The notes under the pieces are model-generated. The model was not told where the DNA came from. It saw only the letters and a program-made list of their open reading frames with translations, and ran no database searches. The position numbers and the translations under genes were made by a program. A stretch of 64,000 bases of DNA, taken from the NCBI GenBank assembly GCA_034440575.1, contig JAOTOL010001661.1, positions 5,567,501 through 5,631,500 of the forward strand, read 5' to 3'. This DNA is from Imbricaverruca yamaguchii. Its lineage: Eukaryota; Arthropoda; Thecostraca; Neoverrucidae. Positions 1 through 56,279 of this stretch are shown piece by piece. The first letter of the stretch is position 1, and the number at the start of each line of letters is the position of its first letter.

Positions 1-2290
1 TCAGCTCAATCACAACGCACTTGTTCCATATATTTACACATAAACAACTGCTTGGACAGAAACCAGCGGAGCATCAGTGAAGTTGAATTGTGGGGATGGC
101 AAGGTAAGTAATTAAGGTAGCATGCGTAAGTTCACTTGATTGCTAAGTTCACAGTGAAAGCATGCTGACAGCAAATGCGAAATGGTTGGAAACATATCAT
201 TCTGCAGAAACAGTAAATTTGTCTTTAAATGTGCCTTTGGGGTGGGGGGGGGATTTCTTCAGAATGCTATGTTTATGAAGGTGACTAATATGATGGAACT
301 ACTCAATTTGTGCAAATGGATTTTTGATTTTTTGTTTCTCATTTATAACTAAAAAACCTAAATTAACTTCATATAACCAAACCTAACCCATTTGTTTGCT
401 TTATGGAGGAAAATGCATGTAAAACTTCTTGTTACCACCTTAAAGCACAGTAATACACAAAAGCTTTTTCAATTCACAAGCATTTTCACACAAAAAATGT
501 AATTTGTCTTCAAAAGCAGCTTTGGTTAGGTTAAGTTAGGAGGTTAGGCTGGCTATGTTTCTTTTTTAATTTTGATAATTTTCAGAAAGTATGTTGCCTG
601 GCATTTCTCTAATCTTATGCTTTGTTTTTCTCCAAAGGTAGATTTGACTAGGCTAGGTTAGGTTATGTTTATTTTAAACCTGACCTAATTGTTTTATCTG
701 TTTAAGATTATTTTGAATTTGTCATATGCAGTTTCATTACCAACTCTGGGCCTAACTATGTTAGCCCCTTTATGGTATTATTTCATTCATAACCTGAAAA
801 GTAAGCACTTGCACATGAAATAAGTGGTCCTATCACCTTACTCACCTTCATGAACATGTTGCTCCAAAGAAAAATAAATACACCTTTTAATCCAAATTTA
901 CCATGAAAGACCTTCAGATTGATTATTAGAATGAGCAAGTAACCACAAATGTTACTGATTGAATCACATTAGCATGGCATATTCTGAGCATTTTAAAAGT
1001 AGTTTCAATGCTTTTCAGCAAACAGCTGCATTGTTGTGTAAACTAATGGTATGTCAGACCTGGACCAACAGCACAGGCAAGTTATCACCAACCAGCATTT
1101 TCTTCTTCCTTTTGGCATGGCTGAATTTACAGGTAGATGATTATCTACTTTGTGATCCTGAATGTGGAGAGGAAGATTTTTGGAAAGTCAAATGTTGAGG
1201 ATATTTTTCTTCAAACCTGTGATATCAAAATCTCATCTTGCACTTTTCAGTGAATCCTGTGCATGTGTTTACAGAACAGTTCACTGTCAAGCAGCACCTT
1301 TCAGTGTCCAAATGATAAACATAAGAAGATAAATTTCTTGGCAGGATGATGTTCCAAATGCCAAAATCCTTTAGTAGCCTGTTTTCCTCCTTGTCTCTGG
1401 GTTGTCACAAGTATTATCAATGATCTCCATACATCCTCATCCCCACACATTAAGTAAAGCACACAGCCACTAATCTAAAATATACATGAAATTATAGTTT
1501 AATTGGGTACAGTTAATGTGGTAAAGCAATGGCCAATAATCAAAATAAGATTTGCAATCACATCTGTCAAGAGGTATGTCAGTTATGAGCCAGCCATAAG
1601 ACAGACCATGAGGCATGACAGATGGCTCAACAAAGTGCAAAGGAGGTGCACCAATATCTTGAAAATGTGTGCACTGAATGTGCCAACTCTCTGGGGAAGA
1701 GCACCAAGTGCAGTGCAAGGATGCTATGAAGAATATCTGTGCCCATCCATCTGCCTAAATACAAATAACTATAAAGAAACATTTTTTAGGCAAATATGTA
1801 CAGTATGCTTTTCTGGGGTGGCAGTCTCAATCATTTAGTAGCAATATCTGGCAACAATGACTACTGCAATCATGAATAATTTGTGGCAAATGTGGTACAA
1901 CTGTCAGAAGTTGGTTTTACAGTGACACTTTGCTCTCCCGTCTAGTTGCTTTTGATCCTTCCATGTCAATCCTTGCTTGAACCAATTACTCCAGATATGA
2001 ACTAAAAAAGTACATTGAAGAACATTTGGTATTAATAAGAATTGGTTTCAATCAATTTGTTCAGCTTATTTATTGATAAGAATTGTTTCTCAGTGGTGAG
2101 AATAACACAATTTTAGATGGATTGTTTCAGTATACTTTTCATTAGACCATTCTATATCCAAAATCCATATCCTGCTAGACTGCAAGTAACAAATCAGTTG
2201 GTGCATGAACATTCTACTAGTGGGGTAAGTTATGAATATTTATTAGTTATGTGGTGTGAGCAAGTCAGAATATCAGGTATGGATTTATAA
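1..2290. other. 5' flank, no recognised gene
   Basis: This stretch is AT-rich and I recognise no coding exon in it; the short open frames at 959-1198 and 1503-1838 have no family features. Scattered TTAGGTTAGG / CCTAACC-like runs occur at about 360-390, 520-550 and 640-670. They resemble the arthropod telomere unit but are short and interspersed, so they are not a telomere. A strong splice-donor match (AAG|GTAAGT) sits at 103/104. Confidence 0.5.
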
Positions 2291-2304
2291 ACTTGGTTGA
2301 TATC

Positions 2305-3300
2305 AATTAACACTCGCACGTCCGGTGGTCCGCGCCAACTTCACATGTCCGGGGGGGGGGGCAGATGTCTACCCCCTAAGATCTCTGGAACTATGCTAGC
2401 TAGCGACAAATGGAAAACGGCGTTGGATAGCTGGTGACGGCTTCTATCGAAAGTGTTTTGGTCATTTTTTCGCTCAGGTCAATATTCAGGTCACTGGGCC
2501 ATCTTAGGTCAAATTTGACCAGATCAGGTGGGATTCGGATATTGACACATATCTCAGGACCTGTAACAGATAGAAACAAATGGCAAACGCCATTCGATTT
2601 ACAGAGGACAATCGAGGTGCCAACTACGTGCCCAAGCAGGAATACTTCTTACTCCGAAACTATGACCTCAGGTCAAGGTCATGAAGTAGCCTAGAGAGGG
2701 CATGTAGTGTATCAACCGACACGTCTTGGCCATACAAGCACAATGATGGTAATTTGAGACTGTTAGCTGAAAGTAGTCTGATATAATGTGCAGAAACGTG
2801 CTAGTGATCTCAGGTGACCTCAGATGACCTTGGCGAGGTCACTGAGGAAAATGTCAGCGGTAGCATTGAGCATAGCTTCCAACTACGTGCCACAACCGTT
2901 GCGAGGTCATTCCGAGAGCAAATATGTTACCAGATAACATTTGTATATTTTACCATAGCCCTATAATGGGGGAAGCCATGGCCGCGACCTGACCTCAGGT
3001 CAATGCTAAGAAAAACCTGAGATATATGATATATATATATATATATATATAGATATGTGCCCCCCTGAGGTTTTTCCTAATTTACCACCATACTAATCTG
3101 GTTAGCAAGGCCAAACCTTGCATGACTACTCATTCGTCTTCCGCATATCCTCATACATTTTTAACTCTGGGTCATCTCAGGTCAGGTCACCAGGTCAGGC
3201 GAAGTGACCCAACATCCCTCAAAGTTCTAGGTGGCATAACTTCTACACTAATTGGGTGATATATTTCAAACTTATAACACATCATGATCTCATTAGGGAC
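2305..3300. repeat. AGGTCA-rich dispersed repeat
   Basis: The block begins with a C/G-run-containing edge near 2310-2390 and then carries many copies of the hexamer AGGTCA or its complement TGACCT, often as close pairs (about 2475-2540, 2665-2685, 2810-2850, 2985-3005, 3170-3210). Similar motif-dense segments recur at about 41820-41890, 58090-58150, 60640-60850 and 63795-63870, so this looks like a dispersed element and not a single enhancer. No protein is encoded. A short (TA)n run lies at about 3026-3052. It is probably a non-autonomous transposon family; the termini are not firmly defined. Confidence 0.5.
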
Positions 3301-3301
3301 C

Positions 3302-3399
<98 letters not shown>

Positions 3400-3560
3400 A
3401 AAAAACAAAAAAGGAAAAAAAAATTTTAAAAATATAATGGGGAAAAAAAAAATTTGGTTTTTTTTAAAAATAATAAAATTAAATAATTAATTATTTTTTT
3501 TTTTTAAATTAAATAATTATTTAAATAAATAAATAATTTTATAAAAAAAAATATAAAATC
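3301..3560. repeat. (AT)n microsatellite with noisy A/T flank
   Basis: A near-pure AT dinucleotide tract runs from about 3304 to 3391. It is followed by about 170 bp of irregular A and T homopolymers (to about 3558) that looks like sequencing or consensus noise after a long dinucleotide run. Confidence 0.85.
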
Positions 3561-3752
3561 TAGTGGTTCATATTCACTGGTGAGCAGGGCCAGGGATGAC
3601 TACTGACTACTGTAGGACATTTCTGACTGCTACCTTTTATGAGTTCATGGTGCCATTTGTTCTTACTTTTTCTCGTCTGTCTTTGTCACACACGTTTCCC
3701 AATTCCTGCTGGGGCATGCAGCTAAGAACTCATTATCACCTTTTCACACCAG

Positions 3753-47551
<43,799 letters not shown>

Positions 47552-49875
47552 GCGCGGCCGCCCCCGCTCACTACAGCGTTCGTGTCACGTCCAGACCCGC
47601 CACCGGCCCGCCACCGCCTGACAATGCTGCTGATCTGTCAGGCGGCACTATCCATGCATGCCACGCGAGTATCTTCTATCGCTGGTACTTGTGCTGACCC
47701 TCGCACTCCCTTTCTGGTGGACGTGCCGTCGCGGACGATCGCTCATCAGCGGAAAGGTCAGGTGCCACAGTCATCGGATCGCCACGGTCGTGGGGTCGGG
47801 CGTATAGTAGAGGTGGTAGAACAGATGGGGCGCCAACAGCTGGTCGTCTGCTGACCCGGCAGGATCTCAGAAGAGTATCCTGGTCCCGAGGGATGATTCA
47901 GCAAAGCTTTAGCACATGTGGTCCAGACGACCCAACATCCCAGTCAGAGCTGTCGCATGAGATTCACGTTCCAGAATGTACTTATTTTTCTTTCCTTGTA
48001 CATAGTATGACTAGGGATCGCATATCCCGAGAACGTTTCAGTGTAAATAGATCGTAAATATAATCCATGATTAAGAGCTACGCTGTTTGGTGGGAATCCG
48101 GAGTCTGAATGATATCTCTTGTGTTTAATTCCTTACGAGCCGAAGCCCTTTTTATATCAATATCTTCAGACTTGTATATCGCTACATCATGTGCTATTTG
48201 TGCACTCAGTGTGGTCATTGCAAGCCACAACTTCAGTTGTGGCAGTTGTGGTTCATAAGTTGTGGCCTCTGGGATTTGGCTTTCAGCGGAAGAAATGGAA
48301 ATTATGCTTTGCAATAATTGTTGTCTTAGCTCTTATACAGCCGTCCTACACAAAACACGCACGCGCATCTATTGCTATGGAGACTGCCGGATTGTGGGTG
48401 TCTACAAATGAACTTGTTGAAAAGGAAGCTAGGCAAATGATCTTTAATGACATTGTATGGTGTAGCAAGCTGAAGATGGAAACTTGATCCAGAATATCGC
48501 TCATATCCAAAATATATGGTCCTGAAATGCGTCTTACTCGTAACAGCTCTGGTCTGGAAGAATCCAATTTCACAAAGGTAGCATGTATGATCCGACCTCT
48601 CTGCTCGGAGAGTCCTTCAACAGATGTGCGAGTCGATCAGGACCCTGATACAGTGGTTTGCTGCCGGTGGACACGAGTGACGGATGTAGTGACCCGGTGT
48701 TTGTGTCGACGGCAGCGCCGTCACCAGTGGTGACTGCGTGGTGTCTGCCGCTGCGGCGGTGGGCGCCACTGGTGCCGACTACCGCCTCGAGCCGGCCCAC
48801 CGCCGGCCAGCGGCCGCACTTCCCGGCCACCTCGAAGCCGGCCCCCTGTCAACAGTGAGGCAGGCTCGGTGGCCCCACGTGCAGGAGAGCGGCGGATCGA
48901 TGTTGTACTCCCGAGACGTCTCTCTAACTCGCATGCCCGCTGTTTCTTCGGCGCGCACAGCGCCCCGCCGACCTTGTACTGTATTGACAGTCGGTTCGAC
49001 TCTGACTTGTCGATAAATATATTTGATGACGTATATCGTCAAACTAGTCCGCTTCGGCTGATTTGCTGCCCTGAGCTTGTAATATCGTTCGCCAACGACG
49101 TCATTCTTGCGCTCCAGTCGGAGATGGATGATCGGTGGATCAGTGCGAGGCGGAGTCTGGTCGGTGGACCGGTGCGAGAGGGAGTTTGTGAACGATGCGT
49201 GCATCAGCATGGTGTAGATCGCTAAATGGTGGTCCAGTGCGGCCTACCTTCTGACTAGTGGACGGAGAGGAACGTTTCGGTGTCGGCGTCCTGCAGCACT
49301 ACTGCGTCGGCTTTTCAGCAGCTGGTAGCGCATCAGCTGGCCAGGCGTCACCGGATCAGGTCGTGCTCGGTTTGGCCGACCAGGGTCAGAGTCATCTGAG
49401 ATGGAGGTAACCGACTGGTATTGAGCGGACACAAAATGGCACCGCCGAGGGCACAACTACTCATGGCTTCACTTGCGGGAGAGTGCTGGGCTCTGCGCAA
49501 TCTATCGTAGCCCATAGCCGGATTGCTTCCGAAATAGCTCACTGAAAGCCTCCAGCCGTAAGCGTATCCTTGTGCAGCGAAAGTTCTCTGATTATTGCAT
49601 TTTAAATACCGATTTGCATTTAGATGTATTCGGAGTGCGGTGCGGTAAGTGATTTTCGAGTTGGACTGTCATGCGAAATATCCGGTCGTGCCGATGGTAG
49701 TGCCGACGATGGTAACCTCAACGATATGATACTCTCCAGCGGTATACGACGACTGGCCTATAAATAATATATTCCTATGCTTCATGAATACCGCCGTGCT
49801 AATTTGATTCGGTACTGTAACAGCTTCTAGTGAATTTATTTTTATATGTTTTCTCATGCTATCAGAAGCTTCATT
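47552..49875. other. 3' flank of the FAM8A1-like gene
   Basis: Presumably 3'UTR followed by intergenic sequence. I see no AATAAA or ATTAAA in the first 500 bp, only a weak AATATA near 48055. Frames at 48119-48487 and 48869-49225 have no recognised domain. Confidence 0.45.
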
Positions 49876-49889
49876 CGTCAATTCACATT

Positions 49890-50086
49890 GGGGCGGGGAT
49901 GGCCGAGTGGTTAAGGTGTCGGGCTACCTTTGGTACCCAAATATGGGTACCAAAGGTCCCGGGTTCGACTCTAGCGCCACTCAGGACATTTCCCATTCCC
50001 GTGGCCCACCGGCGAAACAGTGTGGGCGGCGCCATTAGCCGTGAATGTGCATAAAGTGTGTCGTTAACCAACCAATAAACAATAAA
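49890..50086 (+). mobile_element. SINE-C: class II tRNA-like SINE with 14-bp TSD
   Basis: The head GATGGCCGAGTGGTTAAGG is a Ser/Leu-type tRNA A box; the B box is GGTTCGACTC. The anticodon/variable region is replaced by a 14-bp-arm palindrome (49926-49957). The tail ends CCAACCAATAAACAATAAA. It is flanked by CGTCAATTCACATT at 49876-49889 and 50087-50100. Confidence 0.9.
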
Positions 50087-50100
50087 CGTCAATTCACATT

Positions 50101-50904
50101 CGTTTTAAGTGCTGCGCGAAGATGAAGCTTGCTTTCACGGAGCCTTCCATACAAGCACGTAAAATTTGATTGCCAGCAAATTAGGAACGTGGTTCGTCCC
50201 CCCTCACTACCTTGTCAATTGAGCCAAGCATGTGGTATAGAATACTTCTGGGGATGGCAATGACCTCACCCCACCCCACCCCACACCAGTGTTGGCTTAA
50301 CCCCTCAATGTCACGAAGGTTCAAAATGGAGCGCTTGAGTACGCCCCCACCTCCACCCTCCGCCCTCAATGCTTCGGAGCATCGTAGCTGATACATGCAC
50401 CCTTGGGTTATCCTCGTTTTCAATTGGCTTCATGCGTAGCTTCTGTGACCACCGTCCACAACTTCGCCCGTGGTCGGACGCATGTGGATGTACTCGCCAG
50501 TAGTATCAGGCGGACGCTAACCAAGGTGTTTTAATAGGGAGTGCAAATGTGTTGTGTATACTTGTGGAGGAACGCCGTACACCTCCAATGTGAAAAGGCG
50601 CCCAACGGAAATTTAGTAGAAAAACCAGCACATCGCACCCCTCCAGCTGAAACAGAATTTTCCTCGAGCAACGCAAGCAATGCATTTAAATACATTAATT
50701 AGGACTCAATTTGCGTGTACCAATCCTTTTTCTGAACGACGCCCTTGGTTGAATATGCACAGCATAGGACGATAACTATTTCTTACACGTTAGCGGTTTG
50801 TATCATCCCATATTGCCTGCTGGGCAGAATACGTAGGAAAGGCAATAGAAGGATTATGAAAATAGTGCTGTTATGGAGTTTTCAAGCCATGCAGACAGCA
50901 CAAT
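50101..50904. other. Intergenic, nothing recognised
   Basis: No features are seen beyond CCCCACC-rich words at 50265-50290. Confidence 0.4.
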
Positions 50905-50918
50905 GATGACAGATGGAC

Positions 50919-50972
50919 TGGGCACTGTATGACTGAAGCAGTCGATGCGCCCCTAAGCCCAAATAACCAACC
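50919..50972 (+). mobile_element. LINE-tail microcopy 2 (54 bp) with 14-bp TSD
   Basis: A GGGC...GCGCCCC hairpin and a CCCAAATAACCAACC tail lie between GATGACAGATGGAC copies at 50905-50918 and 50973-50986. Confidence 0.9.
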
Positions 50973-50986
50973 GATGACAGATGGAC

Positions 50987-52481
50987 CTTGCGCATCATGC
51001 TGGAGGTGCTAGGGGTCGTGAGTGAATTGAACGTCATGGCCACTTGAGTGACTAGCGCTAGTTGGAAGCTGCATTGATTGGCAGATATTTCATGGCGTAA
51101 GGCATTCAGAAGTAAAATGATGCCAGATACTGGGAAAAGGTTGCTACGCTCTACGACCATCGCAGTTCATGCGCCCTGAAATATGGTGTATTGGCTAGTT
51201 CAGATACTGGTAGGATTACAAAAAATATGCATGTCCCGGACGTTTGTCATACAGAGCACTATCCCCTACCTAAAAGTACCCCTCTTCTTTCTCGCTAGAT
51301 TTTTGGAATGGTGATGGCTGGCTGTGAAATGATGTAAACGTCTTGATTGAAAACAAATGCCCTGTTATCTCTAAGCCCTGACTCCTACTCCAGCAACGCT
51401 TCATTGTATGATTATTGATGCTAATTAGGGTTAGGTTGCATATTCTGATGTTCGCCATCACTCATGGCAATGTTCCTAAATAAATAAACGCATATGTTCC
51501 AAAATAAGAGGTAAAAAATATTGCGTTGCCTATTTTGGAACCACAACTAAATTTTACTCTCAAAATTCGGTGGCGAAGAAATTATCCAATCTAATTCCAG
51601 GATTCCAACATATAAATCATATCATTGAATACTAGGCATACAAATCCCAAGCGAGGTTTATAGTCCTACGCACGACCCGAGCTAGGATCGAGAAAAAAAA
51701 ATGAAAGATCGGTAAGGCACGTGGAAGGCATTGAGTAATCCAACGGATTAATTCAGAAGTAATACGTCGGTCTATTTATTTAATGACAGTATACCGAATG
51801 CCCAGAACAGAGCGAATTGTCTTGTTCTCTTTCCTGCTATTGCGTACTCATGTTCCATGTCAATGTTGGTTATGGATTACCCTTCCACTGGTCTGCTAAG
51901 TCCTTGTTTGTCGTTCTTGATGTCCGGCTGCATATGCATGTTGACAGCCAGAGCGGCAATTATCGAGACGGGCATCACCGACAGCCGAGACGTTTGTGGT
52001 GCGTCGCATCACAATGTGATGAATATTCAGCACCGTCGTGAGTGACGGCTTCCGCCGATGGTGGTTTCGGGTGGCGTTGTCGTGTTCGGGAATTGTTCGG
52101 GCGTTGAAGCGGCAGATGGGAGGCGTCGTCGGTCGCAGGGTGCATGTCACCGTTCCCGGGTCTGAAGCCGAATGTCCGGGAACTGAAATAGCTGGGAATG
52201 AGTTGTGAATGGTCCCTCAAGCGCACTGAAGCGGTCCGTGCACATCGATACAGTAGTATCCCGATATTGAATTTCGAGGAAATCCCATTATGCTCGTGGT
52301 TTGTTCAGGCATAGTTGAGTCTGTGGAATATGGCCGCATTGGCATCAAGTGCGGTGCGCGTTCATCGCTCAATCTAAATAGGGTACCGCTTTTCCAGCCC
52401 GCCTCGTGTACATTGAGCTTTAAAAGACTTGGCTATGTGGCGAAGCGTGACTGAACATCGGATGAAAATTCTGCTGTTGAG
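50987..52481. other. Intergenic, nothing recognised
   Basis: No coding motif or repeat structure is identified. Confidence 0.4.
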
Positions 52482-52495
52482 ACGAATAGAAAATG

Positions 52496-52551
52496 ATGGG
52501 CGCGGTATAACCACTGCAGTTAATGCGCCCTAAAACCCAAATAACTAACTA
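52496..52551 (+). mobile_element. LINE-tail microcopy 3 (56 bp) with 14-bp TSD
   Basis: GGGCGC...GCGCCC hairpin and CCCAAATAACTAACTA tail lie between ACGAATAGAAAATG copies at 52482-52495 and 52552-52565. Confidence 0.92.
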
Positions 52552-52996
52552 ACGAATAGAAAATGTGAAAAGTGTGCAGCCCAAACCAATTAGCGAAGGA
52601 CGTACGTACACCAAGTGGGCATTATACGCACTTCGTTTCACAGATGTACGCTCGCGGCCTCTGTGTAGCTGATTGCCGCACGTGCTGTTGGTTCCAGAAG
52701 CGAGCGTAAAAGGCACTTGCTCCCATCGGTCCTTGTCCCAAACATTTTTTTTTTTTGCAATTGCTATATTTCTCGGGACCTCGACAAAGCCCTCAAATGT
52801 ACAAATGAGGCCATCATCATTTATATCCGAAGAACTATTTTAGCTGATTGTGCGATCAAAAAAGCAGTCCGGAATGAGACTAAGAACAATCCCACTCGGA
52901 AGCACCTTTCCCCGCCCTTTGAATCTGTCCTTACTTGGTACTTAAATTTTCCCTTGTCTTGTCAGTTTTAGTTGAATGAATACGCTCCCGCAACCT

Positions 52997-53037
52997 CTGC
53001 CAATGTTACTAGAGAGAAATACTAGTAACATTGGCAG
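52997..53037. repeat. 16-bp perfect hairpin
   Basis: Arms CTGCCAATGTTACTAG at 52997-53012 and its exact complement at 53022-53037, with a 9-nt loop. Confidence 0.95.
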
Positions 53038-53490
53038 CAAGTTCGAATTCGAATGACATGCAAGGCTGGAATTAGAAATACTTGCAAGTTTTGTATAGTT
53101 ACTCCTGCTAATATACAGAAGGCTGAAACATTTTCGGCATTAATGCCTCCATTAAGAACAACACAATTCAGTTGTGGTTATAATCGCGTAAGTTCTAATC
53201 TGTGAAAACTCCGTCAACGTCACTGGAAAGAAATGCTGAAATTCGAAAGGCACGAAGGCCTTGTATAGCTACTCCCTCATCACGGTACCTAAGGTGCATG
53301 CTAGCAACGTATATTCAACATTTAGTCCTCCATCAGGAACAGCACAGTGCTGTGGTAATTGTAGCTGGCAAGTGTCGTACTGCCCTAAATAAGGACCTTA
53401 ACGTATAAACAGTTCAAATTAACGGTGTAAGTTATTTTGTTCATCACCATGAATATTATAATCACTTTCATCGCCAGCTTTTGGTATTGC
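53038..53490. other. Intergenic, weak duplication
   Basis: Segments around 53080-53180 and 53255-53365 share ordered words (TTGTATAG.TACTCC, CCTCCAT.A.GAACA.CACA), suggesting an old duplication. Confidence 0.4.
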
Positions 53491-53521
53491 TATGGTGTAA
53501 TATTGAAAATATTACACCATA
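53491..53521. repeat. 14-bp perfect hairpin
   Basis: TATGGTGTAATATT, a 3-nt loop, then its exact complement. Confidence 0.95.
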
Positions 53522-53724
53522 ACAATAATGTTTTGGTACCACCACATCCCTATGTTTAGAGACTGCGATGCATTTACTAGGGCATGTACCGACTCAGCAC
53601 ATGATGCAGATACCCCTGATAGTCTTGCGTACAAGTGGTATTTATGCCTATATGCCATCCATGTATATAGCATGGTACCATAGTATTTTGTTGTATGTTA
53701 AGCCATAGTCTATAATGTTTGAAG

Positions 53725-54020
53725 ACCCAACTAGCTCAGTTGATAAATCGCCGGCTCGCACTAGGCTTCCTTGTTCTGTGCGAACTATGTTATAAACGCT
53801 CTACTTGCTCGCATTTAGACCTCAGCTGAGAGGGTCAGCCCTCATAGGAAGTCCGCTGCAGTCGGGAGGCCAAAATCTTGTGTGAGCATTGGCGCCACGC
53901 TCAGCTGTCTGTTTAAAGTAAAAAGTTGGACTAGAACTATCAGGTCGGGTGGTGGGGTAAGGGACTGTGCACATATTTTAATAAATCTGTGAAGGGACTA
54001 ATATGCGTGCGGTAGCCAAT
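53725..54020 (+). mobile_element. Diverged tRNA-like SINE
   Basis: The head ACTAGCTCAGTTGATAAATC is a tRNA A-box sequence, followed by CTCGCATTTAGAC and AGTCGGGAGG. The layout is similar to SINE-B but strongly diverged, and no B box is intact. Confidence 0.5.
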
Positions 54021-54042
54021 AACAAATAACACGTCAGCAGTT

Positions 54043-54268
54043 ATTTTTCGGAAATGATGTCAGATATTTAACATATCGCGAGATTCTAGCAGATGACTCT
54101 GAAGTGATTCATTCTGGCAATATATTCAGGTACCTACGGGCGATACGATTTCAGTCGATATACTCACCTCAGTAACACAGTAGGACTCTAACATTATAAA
54201 TCACCGTTATGGGCGCTAAATGATCGCATTTTATGGTCGAAGCGCCCCAAAACCCAAATAACTAACTA
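54043..54268 (+). mobile_element. Longer LINE-tail copy (226 bp) with 12-bp TSD
   Basis: It ends in the same GGGCGC...GCGCCCC hairpin and AAATAACTAACTA tail as the microcopies but retains about 170 bp of upstream sequence. Flanked by ACGTCAGCAGTT at 54031-54042 and 54269-54280. Confidence 0.85.
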
Positions 54269-54759
54269 ACGTCAGCAGTTCGTGCAGGTATGCCATAATC
54301 TCTCCTCGGATGCAATACACTCAACGGAGAACGGTGTCCATGGGTACATATCTTCAATATATCTGGGATGAGTAGAAAGCATAAATAAAATAGGAGAGCA
54401 AGTTCTTGATATTTTAAATTTGGAGGTGATGGAAGACCATTATGCTTGAAAGTGCTAAAATTATATAGAGCTTGTTTAATCTAAAGATTCAACCTAGCTG
54501 CCCTAAAGGTCCAACAGCATTGCCCCAATAATTATACTATAATATATACGGCAAGCCCATTCATACAAAAGCACACGTGCTTGACAACTTCGAGATAATA
54601 TGATGTTGTACATGATGAGAAAGGAGCCCGACCGACCTGATGCACTCCAGCCCTGTTCAGGCCCTGCCAAAATTCACTGCGGTTAGAGACCGGCTTCGCA
54701 ATGTATCTGTTTTTGTCTCTGTCTTTTTCTTTGTCCATATGTTTATCTGTATCTGTCTC

Positions 54760-54792
54760 TATCTTTTTTTTCTGTCTCTCTCTCTGTCTCTC

Positions 54793-54831
<39 letters not shown>

Positions 54832-55015
54832 GTCTCTGCCTCTGTCTCTCTCTCTGTCTCTCTCTCTCTCTGTCTCTCTATCTCCCTCTCTCTCTCTCTC
54901 TCTTTGTCTGTCTCTGTCTCTCTGCCTTTGTCTGTCTCTGTCTCTGCCTTTGTCTGTCTTTGTCTCTGCCTTTGTCTGTCTTTGTTTTTGTCTGTTTCTG
55001 TCTTTGTCTGTCTTC
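54760..55015. repeat. (TCTG/TC)n pyrimidine-rich microsatellite
   Basis: CTCTGTCT and CTCTCT units grade into TTTGTCTGTCT. Long Ser/Leu and Arg/Glu frames are artefacts. Confidence 0.95.
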
Positions 55016-56275
55016 CTGTCATTCTTACACCCATCCCACATTACATATTCTTACCCATAGCTTGAAGCTAATTTTTCTCACGCTTACCAGCGTTTATTGG
55101 TGACCACATGACGGCAGCCGCCACCCGTCCCGGGCTACGTTTCCTGGCACACACCTTATTGTGCGAGTGTCCGTCTTGTCGCCTGTTACCGCGGACTTGG
55201 GAAGCAACTTCTGACGTCAATTTCATCTCCCTTACCGTCGCTGGATTGTGTCAAGGTACCTCATTCCGCGGCGACGTTTGTCTGAAGCTCTCCTGGTGGG
55301 CGTCGATAAGTGACACGGTGAACGGTGGCTGCGTGGTCGCCGTTGAAATATCCACCAGCTCCCGGTACGACGACGCGTCGAAGTTGAGCGCCGGAAGATG
55401 GACGGGCCTCACCTGACCGGGGGCTGCGAGGTGCACCGATTGTGCACCTCTGGACGCTATCTGTCGGCCAGTGGACCCGACAAGCGTAGATGGTAGACGG
55501 TCCGGTGGCGTCACCATCTAATTCGTAGAGCAGCGCCGCACACGATAATCCGGTGTGGTGGAACAGCCACACTACGCGTTGTTGTGGCGGCTCGATTGTA
55601 CGCTCCACGCAAGCCATTTGCTCCGCTTTGCAGCTGGTCACCTGGCTGGTGCCATCGCCCCCATCACTGGCACATAATCCAAGTGTATGCATCCGTCTGA
55701 GAGAAACGCGACGAGTCTGCCAGCACACAGCTTTCCTGTGTGTACTTTCCCATGTCCACACGTAAAATGACTAACACACACGCCGCCTGGGGGCATATTT
55801 ACACTGAGGTGGGTCTGTACCGTGTGTGCGTACCGTTTGCAGCGGATTATTTGGCTCGAGGCTTGACTGCTCGGCCATCACAAAACACCACCGTCCGGCC
55901 CTTGTTTGCCGACAGCAGTGAGATGTTCCATTCGTGTGCCGTCCGGCGCTGCCTGAACCTCATTGGTGACTACGTTGATGTTGTCAGTCCCAAATATTCC
56001 AGTCTTTAGAGGGGGTTAGGATTGTTGCGGCCTTTCTAGCGCTTAAGTGATTCGCGTCTAGGACTTCAGCTGTGGCTTTCAATGTGAACTGCGGAGCCTT
56101 TTCCGCTTCCACCTGTCTCTCGGCGCAGGCTCACCGATAGCCGGTCTTTTAGTAGACTCAGACACGCCTCCCGTCCGCTTCAGGTGGACACAGCAGTTGT
56201 GCCGCTGGCACATTAACATCAAATCCGCTGGAAAAATCACCGGCACAGCGATGTTTTACGCCTGATAGATACAAG
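55016..56275. other. Intergenic, nothing recognised
   Basis: A small hairpin (GAGGTGCAC arms) lies at about 55428-55451. No family features in the 55108-55761 frames. Confidence 0.4.
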
Positions 56276-56279
56276 AGAC

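Noticed and set aside
1..700. Telomeric TTAGG repeat
   Set aside because: The matches are short, interrupted and in both orientations, so it is at most telomere-like interstitial sequence.
49890..49970. Functional tRNA-Ser or tRNA-Leu gene
   Set aside because: The anticodon arm is replaced by a palindrome, and the unit has a SINE tail and a 14-bp TSD.
54532..55065. Arg/Glu/Asp-rich minus and Ser/Leu plus frames
   Set aside because: Pyrimidine microsatellite translations.
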